A stretch of DNA of 64,000 nucleotides, from assembly GCA_023213395.1 (NCBI GenBank), contig CM041465.1, forward strand, positions 153,829,741-153,893,740. Direction: 5' to 3'. How positions within the stretch are numbered: position 1 is the first letter of the stretch; each line of letters begins with the position of its first letter. A model generated the notes under the pieces. It saw only the letters and a program-made list of their open reading frames with translations. It was not told the DNA's origin and ran no database searches. Below are positions 48,175-60,002 of this stretch, one piece after another. The stretch is from Cycas panzhihuaensis (Eukaryota; Cycadophyta). The position numbers and the translations under genes were made by a program.

Positions 48175-49747
48175 TCACATAACTATGTTAACTATCTTGC
48201 ATAAGAGGGTTCAAACCTTGATTAATTATGGATATAAAAGTGGAACCAAGTTAATATTACAAGTAAGGGATTTGCTATGGTTATGGATTAGTTACCTCAA
48301 TAGGGTTTGGTGCCATAAGATTATGTGAGGTAACAACTTGAGATGAGAATGCTTAGGAAGATGGACCAAGTCTTACTTTTATTAAGAGTCGTCTTATTAA
48401 ATCTTTAGGAAGGTTCAATATTAAAGACACTATTTGCAAAAATAAATCAATATTAATAGATATTAATCTTAAGATCTAGAAAAATAATTTAAGATTAATT
48501 TTTCTACTTAGAATTTATGAGTTTAGTGTTTTAGCTTTGATTTATTTTATTATATTTTGTAATTATAAGATAGATAGTGGTGAATTTGAAATAAAAGTGG
48601 AGCTTTTAGAGCTATCCCATGAATAAATTATGAGCATGACTTGACTTTAACTTTTAACCAAGGCAAATGAGGTAAAGAATATTAGCCAATATCATAATTT
48701 TAGAAAGGCAAACTAGGGGAAGAAGATGTGTGCTTATCCTCATGAACATCTTCTATAATAATTTGGTCAATAGAAGCATTGAGAATATCATTAAAGGAGG
48801 TTCTAAGGGGGGTTTTATTTTGTTATGAGCAATGCACTTTAGAAAAGAAGCCTAATTTTATAAAATAAATATGAATAGATGAATTAATTAAACTCAAAAT
48901 CCATAAGTAAAGAAATATAGATACAATTAATTCTTATAAAAGTTTAAAAAAATGAATTATGAGTATGACTACTATAATAATAGTAAACATAAGTAGAATT
49001 ATACCTAGTTTTATAATAGAATTAAGAGAGTTTTCAACTATCAGATAAGTGTGTAAAGGCTTTAATTTCATTTTCATATGAGTCAAGATTATAATAGTTT
49101 ATTATAAGCTTTATAAAATATATGTCATATATAATAGATATTCTCAAAATAATAAAGATCAAAATTCAAGGCTTTGGGGATCATAATAATACATGTTACT
49201 AAAATGAGGATAATCTTTTATCCTAATATATAATTAAACTAAAACCAATTCCAACATAAATAGACTTCAAGAGAAACTTATTTAAAAAATATTTCAGGTT
49301 AATCAGATATTTGTAGCTCTTGTTATTATCATTTGGAGTTATAGTAGTAGATTTCTTATCCTATAATTAGTATACCATTTTCATAATTTTGGTCTAAACC
49401 CTATAGTATAAATACTCAAAACTTATGGAATAGGTTTGATCATCTTAAATATATAATTTATTATTCCAAATTTGTTTATTTATAATGTAGATTATATGTG
49501 TTTTAAATAAGATTTTAACTTTCTTTTTTTAAGAGACAATTTAATTCAAAAAAAAAAAAAGTATTAGATTTTGATTATATGTTTATTTCAGTACCTCTTT
49601 TATAAGTAAAGTGCTACAAAAGGGTGGTTTAATAGAGTACGATTATGGTATGTATAAAAAGTAACAAGGACTCAAACAAAGATTTATAATCTAGAGAGAA
49701 GGTGAGTCCCTAGTATAGTTCCCAAAATACTTACTAGTAGAAATGAA
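48175..49747. other. AT-rich spacer
   Basis: No gene, LTR pair or clear repeat was seen. A run of A lies near 49549-49560. Confidence 0.5.
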
Positions 49748-50718
49748 TTTCATTTTCCTACTTAGCATAACAACTAGAGTTGAGGCACACCTAAGAAGAA
49801 ATAGGAAAATATCATTTTATAAGTACCATTATCCTATGTGTGATGAAAGTATATAATGATTTTCATTAAGGAAGAGTTTTTGAATCACATCACATACAAA
49901 TATTTATTCTTTTCTTTTCCCAAAAAAAATAAATAGTGTACAAGAGAATATCTTATTGAGTCTGATATTAAATAAGAACCTCTAGTTGATGATTAATCCT
50001 TGTTGTTATACATACAATTTCTTTCTTTTTTTGTATCTATAATATGATATCATAAGGGTAAACTACCAAGGCATGCTTTAACATGATAAAGAAATCTAAA
50101 TATTAAATAGAAAAGGAAATCACTTGTTACCTCATCTAACAATGACATTTAATACAAGTCATATAAATAATTAATTGATAGGTCCTCCAAATTGATAAAA
50201 CAAATATACAAAGTAATAGTGAATGACATGATAATAATATAAGAATAAAATAATCAAACAAAAAATGAAATATAAATTAGAGATCAAATTAATAAAATTA
50301 ATAATAATGGAAGATGTTGATTCTATAATAATAATAATCAAAATAATAAAAGGCACCTTACTTGAGCATTACCAACTAGGATATGGAGATAGCATGAAGG
50401 TATTTCATCAAAAAATATATCAAGATACCTATATTAAAAGTAAAGGTATTAAAGGTATTTACAGTAAAATTAAAAGCAGGAAAGAGAGAAAAAAAATATT
50501 AAAACATGTTGTGACCATGACCATTCAATTCATATCTACTTGAGTAGATGTACATAATGGGCTAAGTAGAATTAATAATTAATTTTAATATCAAATCCAA
50601 ACATAAAAAAGAAGATAAATATAAGTGAAAAATAATAGAAAATATTTATGTTAACCAAAATAAATTAGTTAGAGGGGCATAAAGTCATGTTTGATCTAAA
50701 AGATATCTAATGCATAAG
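49748..50718. repeat. Repeat R, copy B (uninterrupted)
   Basis: Collinear with 33470-33858 joined to 40031-40722. Around 50120-50160 it reads through the place where copy A is split (ACCTCATCTAACAATG), acting as the empty site. It is cut at 50718, where TR-GAG B begins. The two small open frames at 50171-50543 are AT-driven and not conserved. Confidence 0.65.
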
Positions 50719-51756
50719 GGAACTATGTGGCCTCCCTTGTACTCTTAGTAATAACCTAAGGATTCATATGCCTTTAACATAACCTTCCATGGATTTTACA
50801 TGCACCGATGTAGCCTATTATACCATAATATAACTTTAGTATAACTCGAACATTTATCATTACTTTATAATAATGAAATTCTTTACATGATGAGTGAATA
50901 CATACTTGAGTAGGCATATATAGAGAACCTTTCTTCAAACACGTTAACATCATCTCATAAAACTTTTAATTCCAACATATATATACTTGAGTGGCTCTTA
51001 GAGATTTCACAAATCTCACTATGGCCTTAATATTTCCTCAGTGTTTCCCTGGTTCACATATAACTTCACATACTAAATACTTCATATGTAGTTTCTAAAA
51101 CATCATATGCTTCAACTTGGCCTATACATATATTGATGCATCTTTTAATATCTTTAAATGGTTATTAAATCCTTATAAATTAGCTTCACTTCATTTAGAA
51201 AAAATTATACATTTTGAATAAGTTTGGCTCCTTGCTTAAAAAGTATATAAATGTAGCCTTCATGATAGCTTACCTATGACTTCCATACCAAATATGACCT
51301 CACACCTACTTTATACCTCTCTTAATTATATTTATCTTTTGAAAAACATATCTATAAGACTAATCTTCTTAATTTTATTATGAGGTACTATGTTAACATC
51401 ATTACAGGGTAATACTTGAGTGTGATAGTATTCAAATTCATCATCATCATTATGCATTGCCTTCTTTATGTCCTTATTTTCAAACTAATAATTTTTCTAT
51501 ATATAGCCAACCTTCTTGTAGCATTTATATTTTTTAGAGAATTTATGTTTTCTCTTCTCTTACTTACTTTAGATTTCTACGTATTTTTATCTATCTTTGT
51601 ACCTCCTTTCCCTTTTATCTTTATAAATAAGTTATGATTCAATTCTAAATTGCCAAGAATGTTATGATAGTTTAACTTGGCATCTTTAGTTAGGATGAGA
51701 GTTTTTAGATTATTAAAGGTCATTCTTTCCATAATGTTATCCTTCGCATGAATTAT

Positions 51757-52118
51757 CTAAAATATCCTAAATGAAGCCAACAATCTTAACATAATGATAA
51801 TAAATAATAGCTTATTATTAATTGAATTCTCCCTTATCTCTTCTATCTTATTCTTTAAATCCATTATTTCATTTAGATAGGTACTAATATTTTTTTCATA
51901 TTTAAGAGTAGCATTTAATGACTCTATCATTAAAGTAATCATGTAATTTATTTTCTTCTTCTTGAATGTGTCATATATTTTTATCCATATCATGTTAAAT
52001 GTACCCAGGTTCTAAACGAGGGCTCTCTAATATATAGCAAATGATAGTTTTAAGAACCAAATACCCATAAACCATTTTTATTCAAGGTGGTTTCTCCCAT
52101 TTCCATCTATAGGTATTA
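51757..52118 (-). pseudogene. TR-GAG B gag, larger (3') part
   Basis: The minus strand at 51757-51993 encodes TFKKKKINYMITLMIESLN, then STYLNEIMDLKNKIEE and RENSINNKLLF, ending LLASFRIF, nearly the same as TR-GAG A but with an extra RENSINN segment. The upstream gag part lies beyond the inserted element at 56971-57095. Confidence 0.75.
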
Positions 52119-52657
52119 TGTATTAGAATATGGAATATTATCACATATTTAATGTTGAATATAATAATTATGGACCCATATAAATTTTCACTCACCAAAA
52201 GTATTAATAAATGTGATGTGTATAATTATTCATGTGCACATCATGTTGGATGATGAAATGACTCAAGAGATACTGTAAACTATTCATGAGATGATTATTC
52301 ATATAAATATGTATACATACGACTTGAGAACTTGAGAAAGGGTTGAGAGAGGAAGGATTCACTTAGAGATGTAATTCATTTAATATCATTAAGATTATAT
52401 CCCAACTTTAACCTTATCCCTTAGTTTTTTCCACATAAGATTTTTTAGGTATAAATGTATTATTTATCCTATGGTGTATATTTGATATGATTGTACTTTA
52501 TATTTCATGTTACTACTTTATATATTGATCTTATAATAAATGAATTATGTACATTCCTCATGATATATTTAATCCATTATACATATTTGATATAATTCCA
52601 ATGCATATAATAAATGCATTACAATATGATATTAGAGTTAGATTCTAAATTCTTAAA
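52119..52657 (+). repeat. 5' LTR of the nested element
   Basis: Starts TGTATTAGAATATGG and ends TTCTTAAA, where the right copy has TTCTTACA. Shared blocks include AGAGATGTAATTCATTT and TAGTGTATATTTGATATGATT-like sequence in both copies. Confidence 0.85.
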
Positions 52658-52670
52658 TGATATCAGAGCC
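52658..52670 (+). other. Primer-binding site (Met tRNA) of the nested element
   Basis: TGATATCAGAGCC directly follows the LTR and differs from TGGTATCAGAGCC at one base. Confidence 0.85.
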
Positions 52671-55600
52671 ATATTGTGAAAGAACTTATGAAGTAGATTG
52701 AAGTCTATATAGGAGCTAATTTAAGGTGTGTTCTGATGAGCTAAAAGCAAATTATGTTAGTTATACCAATGACATGTAACTGAGATTCCAGAGTTAGTTG
52801 ATGTTAATGAAGAAACTCCTATAAAAATGATGAAAGTCATATACATGAGATAAAATAATAGTACTAATGGTATGTTGATGTTGAATTTATTATATATATG
52901 TAGATTCTTATTCTATAAATATGCAAGTATTAAATATGTCCCTTAGACATAATAAAGAAGATAAAATATTATTGTAAATGAGCTCATATATATAAATTGA
53001 TCCCTTATAGATGTAATTGAGGTCTTATGAAACCAGTCATTTCACTAAACATCATAACTAATAATAGCAAAATAGATACGTATTATTGATGATATATCTC
53101 TTACATAGTTTTCATTCATGTAATTTTTTGTCCACTTTAGTTTGTGTATTTTATTCTAGTTAATGGTAATTTTGTAGTAATTTTTGTTATTAAGAGATGT
53201 GCAAAAACATAAATATGAATATGTTATAAAGATAGAATAAATAAGATGAAACACAGCATGATAAATTGACAAAGTAATTCTATTAATAAAAAAAGACTTA
53301 TCTAGAGTAATATGAGATAAACCTTTAAAGGTATGTTGAGGTATTATGATAATGTGGTGAAATTAAAGGGCATATATGAAGTGGAATGGTGATAAGTATT
53401 TAACAATAAATATGAAGGCATATAGATATAATGAAATGATTCTATGGTAAAATTTTAATTATATGATAAATTAAGTACTCCTAGGCACAATGATGAAATT
53501 ATGAAAAAGGGGCATGTTAAAGTTTGATAATAATGATTTGCATGAATGATGGAATAAGATTGATAAGATATTTTATGAAAAATGAAGGCATATTTATGCA
53601 GGTAAATTGAGATAAATATTTGAAGGTATAATGAGTTGATGGCGTTGCATGATGCACCTTATTTTATTTCATATTAGGTTTGATAAGTGTATATGAAATA
53701 AATGTTGCATGAGCCTCTTATTATTGAATGCATATTAGGGTTTGAAGAAGATATTTTGATTTGCATAATAAATTTTAGTTGTGAAACCCTAATTGTGACT
53801 ACATGTTTATGGTGATATGTCATGTGAAGATTTATTTACATCTCATGTAGATCTTTGTATGTCCTATTATACTTATAAATATGCCCAATAAAGATACTTC
53901 CAACATATGCATATGAGGATTATCTTATACCATACTAAAGAGTTACTTAAAGTGTCTATGTGTGAGATCCTTATAATGGAAAATATAAGAGTGTAAGTCT
54001 ATTAATGGATGCCATACCCTAATATGTTATTTACCTACCCTACATACAGATGTATACTACCTATTATGGTGGATAGTTAAAAGTCTTCATATAACAAATT
54101 GTGATGATGCCCTACCACCTGTTTCAAGTCCAGTTAGAAGAGGAAATACATTTTGTTAAAAAAACCTATCGCATTGATGGTGTAATACTTAGATGAGATC
54201 ATTGAAGCATACGATAGTCACAACATATAATTGATGGATGACACGATGTGGATATAGGTGACATCAGAGATGTCCATATCATCGTTTCATATGCATATGT
54301 TAGTAATACAAAATTTAGAGAGAGGAATGTAAGGATAAGGGTAGATCTAGATGCACTCAATGCTTAGTAAGGCATGGGATGGTGTTACTGTAGAGAAATT
54401 TTGTGGACTAGTCACCACCAAATACCCTTTATTATGATATCAATGACAACATCTTTTATGAAATATAGAGGCAAATAAATTTATCATATTAATTAAAATC
54501 CATCAATATTTAAATGTTTACCATTAATATATGCCTAATTCATTGTAGTACAAAGATTAGTAGGATGATTTTTTTATAAACATAAGAAAAATCACATGTG
54601 ATTTAAAAAATTAAATTAAATTTAATAATGATTTAAATTTTGGATGTGAGGAAATCTCCAAAAATTAATTAAATAAATTTAACTATGTTTGATAAATTTT
54701 CAAGTCCATACATTAGTTCCCTTCATCTTAGTACATGATCATATGAACCTGACTATGCAACCAATAACCTAGATAAAAGGGGATAAAGTGATTTTATTTA
54801 GCAACGCATAAATTTTTAGGACATATCAACACTATGTTACTTATAGCCTTTCACTAAGATGTTAGATTTAGGTGTCATTAGTTGCATTAAAAAGAGAATT
54901 TTAAGATGGTCAAAACAAGTGGCTACAAGGCATATTTTAGAGATTAAGTGGTAGAGATTCTAATTATTAAATTTAAGTAAAGTAATTTTGACTTCATAAA
55001 AGTTATATTTTACGATCTTTCTTAGATCTATTTTAGGATTTGTAATGTTTCTAAGACTCTAGAGATCATGATAATGAGTCTAATAATAGTAAATAAAAGA
55101 GAAAGGAAGTTTTGTTTAAAATAATGATATTAAAATCTCATTAATAATATTTTAAGGTTCAAAATTAATGAAAAGTTAATGATGTAGGATATATTTGAAG
55201 TGAATTTAATGTGGATATCTTATATATATGGGACATATAAAATCCCCCATTGGTATTTATCTCATTTGGTTTAGTATTACATAATACTAATTAAGTAATA
55301 AATTCATCTAGTTTATTAAACACCTATTTGAATAAATGAATAATTATTAACACCACCTAATATTAATAAAGGACCTAATATTTATTTGTTTATTAGAGAA
55401 ATAAGTTGATATGATGATTTAATGATATCTTCCACCTATTTATAAGACACATAGAATAAAGAGAAGTCTTATATGTGCTGATTACTTAGCAAACCAAACT
55501 TAGTTATTAAGGTTGTCTAATTGATATATAAAATATATCTATTAATGAGAACTTTGACTTATCATATTTAAAAAGAGGTACAAGAATATATTATTTATCT

Positions 55601-56424
55601 TACCTTATTATAACTAACTTAACTTGGCTAAGTGGTACATCCTATTCTTAGAGTTAGTATGTTAGGATGATTAATTTATTGATGTTGATGAGTTATTTAT
55701 TAATTACTGAAAAAAGTTGCTAATGTATATAGAATATATGTAGATGCACCAATGAAGGCAACTTATAAGTTATTTAGTCATACCTAAGAGGTAAGACAAA
55801 TAAGGCTACTATTATATAACAAATAGATTATGTTGTTATTCTCATATGTAAGAGGCAAGAGATTTTATACTTCTCTTATAATAATATTTTGCTTAATAAC
55901 TAATTATAAATTCTATTTATTTATGAAATGCATATAAGAAATACATCCTATAGAATTAGAAATTATAGTGGTTACTTACCTATATATTTTAGTAGATGGT
56001 TATTATTTTATATAGATATCAATAATTGTTTTGGTTTTATTTAGATGGTAGATTGATAGTGTTGATGATTGATCATAGCTTTACAAGTAAAGATGTAAAA
56101 TTATTTAGTAAAGCACTTCATATAAATATGATAGTGAGAATTATATATATTGGTTGACATTTGATTTATTGATTGATGATAATTATACAAGTATTTTACA
56201 AGTTGGTTGCTCATAGTTAGTCACTAATGATCATAGATGACTATATATAGTTTATAAGTTAATGCTTATGGGAAATAAGTATAGTGTTGACAAATTTATA
56301 GGTTATAGATGATACAACATAATACAATTTGATACAAGTTAATATAGGTTATACTTTTATAAATTCTAGCATTTAGGAAGATATAAAGATATGAAAGTTT
56401 AAAACATTGAAGACATTAAACATT
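52671..56424 (+). other. Interior of the nested element, no ORF recognised
   Basis: About 3.75 kb of AT-rich sequence. Neither strand shows a gag, protease, RT or integrase motif, and stops are dense in every frame. Confidence 0.55.
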
Positions 56425-56433
56425 AAGAGGGAG
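56425..56433 (+). other. Polypurine tract of the nested element
   Basis: AAGAGGGAG directly precedes the right LTR start TGTTGAAATATATGAG. Confidence 0.75.
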
Positions 56434-56970
56434 TGTTGAAATATATGAGATTATCATATATGTAATGTTTTATGTAATAACTGTGGATCCACATAAAATC
56501 TCACTTATTAAAAGCATTAATAGATGTGATATGCATAATTATTTACGTATACATCCTGCTAGATGGTGAAAGAACTTAAGAGATATTATAGGCTATTTAT
56601 GAGATAACTATTTATATAAATATATACATACACCACTTGAGAGCTTAAGAAAAGATCAAGAGAGAAAGGACTTACTTAGAGATGTAATTCATTTGATATC
56701 ATTAAGAGGAGATTCCAACTCCAACTTTCTCTTGTGATTTTTGTTATATTAAATTTTTCATATATAAATTTATTGTTTATCTTGTAGTGTATATTTGATA
56801 TGATTATACTTTATATTTCATATTATTACTTTATATGTTCATCTTATAATACATGAATTATATATATTTCTCATGATATATGTGATTTATTATACATGTT
56901 TGATATACTTCTATTTCACATAATAAGTACATTATAATATGGTATTATAGTTAAATTCTAAATTCTTACA
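56434..56970 (+). repeat. 3' LTR of the nested element
   Basis: 537 bp, starting TGTTGAAATATATGAG and ending TTCTTACA. It is followed by TTATA; TATTA precedes the left LTR. The target duplication is therefore imperfect or lost. Confidence 0.85.
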
Positions 56971-57095
56971 TTATAATCAATTCATCTTTGGTGATTTTCT
57001 GTAATTAATTCACCATTAAAGTGATCTTCATATTTATTTTTTATTCATAGTAGTTATTTCTATTAAATGTTATAATTGGAAACCTTTATATGGTC
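56971..57095 (-). pseudogene. TR-GAG B gag, N-terminal part
   Basis: The minus strand corresponds to the gag start region of TR-GAG A, recognisable in pieces such as KITLMVN and ITKDEL, and is separated from the rest of gag by the nested element. Stops and frame changes are present. Confidence 0.55.
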
Positions 57096-58840
57096 ACAAC
57101 TCTATTAAATGAATGAGAAATAAATTTCTTGCAACATTATATTCTCCTTAGATCACATTATTTCCATAACTTTCTTGTTACAAATATCAATTTGACATAT
57201 GAATACCCCTTTAAATATGGCCCACACACTTCAAGTGTGTTTGTTAGGCTTTATACTACCTCTAATCGATCTTCCATGACCTCTACATTTATTAACATGC
57301 CTTGAAAGCATTTCAACAATCTCTTATTCTCTTTAAATATCCTTAATATAAATTGAATGCATTTTTATGGACTCATGAGCTTTGTATTATTCAAATTACT
57401 CGATATTCATACTTTAAATGAACCTTTACATAACTTATGTAAACTCATACTACTAGTAAATACATGCACTCAATTTGTATTAATCTCACATGATATTTAT
57501 TCACTTAGTATTATTTCAAATGTCACTTACCAACACTTCTCAATGTTGCATCATGTTCATACCATTCACTACATAGTGCAAGTCACTGATTTCAAATTAG
57601 TATCACACAACTTTATGTTGACTACTCTCTCTAAAATAGTACTCTACAACTTAGATATTGATTATGTTGCTTCTCTATAATTAAATTCTTGCTTGAATAT
57701 AATTGCTTGTGCTTAATATTAATACTTCATTATGTACCACTAACTTTACAATAATGCTCTTTAATACTTTATAATGTGCCATACTAATCTTTGAATGGAC
57801 TTTATTAAATGTTTCACCAATATACCAAAATATAAAACAAACATAATATGACCATGTGTTCATCTTTATTGCTCCATAATTTTACATGGTATCTAATTAC
57901 ATCAGTAATGTAGCATAAGTTTCACATGATACTTCACTAATCTTCGAATGGCCCTCAATTATTTTGATAAACCTTTTTAGATTTCTCAATAATATATTAT
58001 AATTTTCCAATGAACTCACCATCATCAAACCATTCAAGAAATGATTTTATAAGCTTTAAATGATCTCTAATGATTATATCACTTATATTATAACCTTTTA
58101 AAGGTCATTCCATTCTTAAATCATTTTATTTTTGAAATTTTGGGTGTTTGTTCTCTTTACGAGCAATCACATTTTTTTATATCATGCTTCATGCACCTTT
58201 TGAGCTCCTTTAATGTTTTCACTTAAAATATGATTTTAATGTACTACACCATATTATTCCATGACCACTTCTTATCTTAGGATGTCTCCATAATCACCTT
58301 CTTTTCCTCTTGTTTCATCTCTAACTACCTCTATTTCAAATCGAAGAATTGATATTTCATCATCTCTGGCATCCTTAGATTGAGTTGCATCTTTGAGAGC
58401 ATCCTCATTTTATTGTAATGTGACCTACTTTATACTCAATAAAGGAGCTTCCAATGACATACCTTCTCTGAGATAAGAAACCTACTTTTTAAACTCCCCT
58501 TACTTTGACTTATGCCTCCTCTAAATTCTCTTTTAGAGGTAGTATGCCAATGTCTTCTAAGTCATTAGAAGAGTCCTCTTTAATACTAATTTCCAAGCTT
58601 CAACATATAGTAGATGAAAGTGGAAAAAGTATTTCGATCATCTATAAAGAAGTTAAAAGTTAAGAGAGTAGTCCCATATAATAACAATGCCAAATATTTT
58701 ATTGCATTATGATACTTATCTTTCTTGATGCACATGAAGAGTTCATTCATGCTTAGATTCTTTAAGTTTATCTCCATTATCTTCTTCCTTAATATATATA
58801 AAGATATTAAGCTATCTTTATTAGAAACCATAGACAAATA
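57096..58840 (-). other. TR-GAG B leader region
   Basis: Collinear with about 36430-38190 of TR-GAG A. It keeps the decayed coiled-coil-like stretch near 58330-58460. The small plus-strand open frame at 57357-57680 is not supported by copy A. Similarity stops near 58800-58840. Confidence 0.55.
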
Positions 58841-58849
58841 GATCATTTA

Positions 58850-59116
58850 TGTACACTACAAGAAAGAAATGAACAAGCACACAAAGTAGAATTGATGTTA
58901 GAAACCTTTTATTAAAAAGCCACCAAAAAAATATTAATTACATTGGTATAAAAATGCAATATATAGAGGATTTTGAAGCCCTTTAAATAGAGCCATAAGT
59001 GTCTCACGTATTATATCTATTAGCCCACATAATAATAAATTATACCATAATATTCACATAATATATTTACCACATTAATATTAGTTAGGTTAAGTGGATA
59101 AGATACCACTTTAGCA
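58850..59116 (-). repeat. Copia-3 3' LTR
   Basis: Plus-strand ends are TG at 58850 and TTAGCA at 59116. The minus strand next to it reads ATTAAGGGGATA (59117-59128), the polypurine tract, in the same arrangement as Copia-1. No second copy is in the window, so the outer end is approximate. Confidence 0.55.
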
Positions 59117-59128
59117 TATCCCCTTAAT

Positions 59129-59600
59129 ATAAATATAAGATCTTGAAATCTTCCTAGGGTTTGAACTATCCTTTGTCTTTATCCTTGTTGACATATCCTC
59201 CCTCAAGGATAACTTTACTAAGTCCCAAATTTATAAGAATCTTGATGAAGTGGTATTTAGTAAGAGTTTTGATAAATATATCCATAAGTTATTCTTCACT
59301 TAAATAAAATTCAACTTGTGACTTCCCTGATTTGATTTGGTCATGGATATATTGGTGTTAGATATCAATGTGCTTCATACGTGGGTGAAGTTTTAGATTC
59401 TTTGAAAGTTAAAGAACACTCTGATTATTCATATGTATAATAGGTGTACTAGAACATGTTCCAAGAGTCTATAAAAGTTCCTACAACTATATGACTTCCT
59501 CCCTCGGACTCATACTTAGTCCTTAGTATTTAGCCTTTGTAGAAGATAATAAAATAATGATTTACTTTGTGGATTACCATGATATAAAGTCATTACCAAT
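59129..59600 (-). pseudogene. Copia-3 RNase H and pol C-terminal remains
   Basis: Nucleotide similarity to 3120-3560 is clear by eye (for example the CAATGTGCTTCATACGTG stretch and TTTTAGATTCTTTGAAAGTT). The frame is broken. It is the terminal part of RNase H and the tail that precedes the LTR. Confidence 0.65.
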
Positions 59601-59665
59601 ATAAAAAATGTTAAAACTTTCTAATACCTCCTCTATTTCTTCACATCTTTATAATATAATATTTA

Positions 59666-59982
59666 TGTTATACTAATGGACCCCTAATGTAATTAAATCA
59701 CATTTGATAGTGAGGTCAGGTCCACCTCTTATGCCATTAAGTTAGCGAATCAAATTATATTGTAATGTTGGTGGATGGCTATAAATAATACCCCACATCC
59801 TTACACATCATATTGACTTGATTTAAATGAGAAAATTCTACTCGAAAGAGAGCCTACAGTTTGATGAATTCACTTGTAACCTTTCTAGTCTATTAGCCTT
59901 ATTTATTTTCATATTTCCTTGAATATTCCAATCATTTTACTGGATATACTTAGAAAATTACACATGTATTAAGATTCTAACA
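59666..59982 (+). repeat. Copia-5 5' LTR (inferred)
   Basis: Bounded by TGTTATAC and TTCTAACA and followed by a primer-like site. It contains TATAAATA at 59780-59787, a likely core promoter. The 3' LTR is outside the window, so borders are inferred from terminal motifs. Confidence 0.55.
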
Positions 59983-59991
59983 TTTTAGTTG

Positions 59992-60002
59992 TGGCATCAT
60001 AG
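59992..60002 (+). other. Copia-5 primer-binding site
   Basis: TGGCATCATAG matches TGGTATCAGAG at 9 of 11 positions and lies 9 bp after the inferred LTR end. Confidence 0.55.

Larger units (their letters stand above)
52119..56970 (+). mobile_element. RT-less LTR element nested in TR-GAG B
   Basis: LTRs 52119-52657 and 56434-56970 (539 and 537 bp) enclose about 3.8 kb. A near-perfect Met primer site follows the left LTR and the purine tract AAGAGGGAG precedes the right one. No gag, RT or integrase frame was recognised inside, so it is non-autonomous (LARD-like, or a fully decayed copia). It interrupts gag of TR-GAG B at a place that is intact in TR-GAG A (about 36293-36302). Confidence 0.8.
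50719..58840 (-). mobile_element. TR-GAG B: truncated relative of TR-GAG A, interrupted
   Basis: 50719-52118 matches 34808-36300 and 56971-58800 matches 36300-38190 of TR-GAG A, in the same order and orientation. LTRs, the outer 3' end and the primer-site side of the leader are absent, so both ends are truncated. A separate LTR element (52119-56970) sits inside its gag. The family link is clear from long collinear similarity and from the gag protein. Confidence 0.7.
58850..59665 (-). mobile_element. Copia-3: 3' end of a copia element
   Basis: A 267-bp LTR-like segment (58850-59116) is followed, on the plus-strand map, by sequence matching the 3' end of Copia-1 pol (about 3110-3560), including RNase H remains. 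It is cut at 59665 by the start of Copia-5. The remainder would lie beyond the window. Confidence 0.65.

Noticed and set aside
57357-57680. 107-codon plus-strand open frame in TR-GAG B
   Set aside because: The matching region of TR-GAG A does not keep the frame, and the coding signals of this family are on the minus strand.
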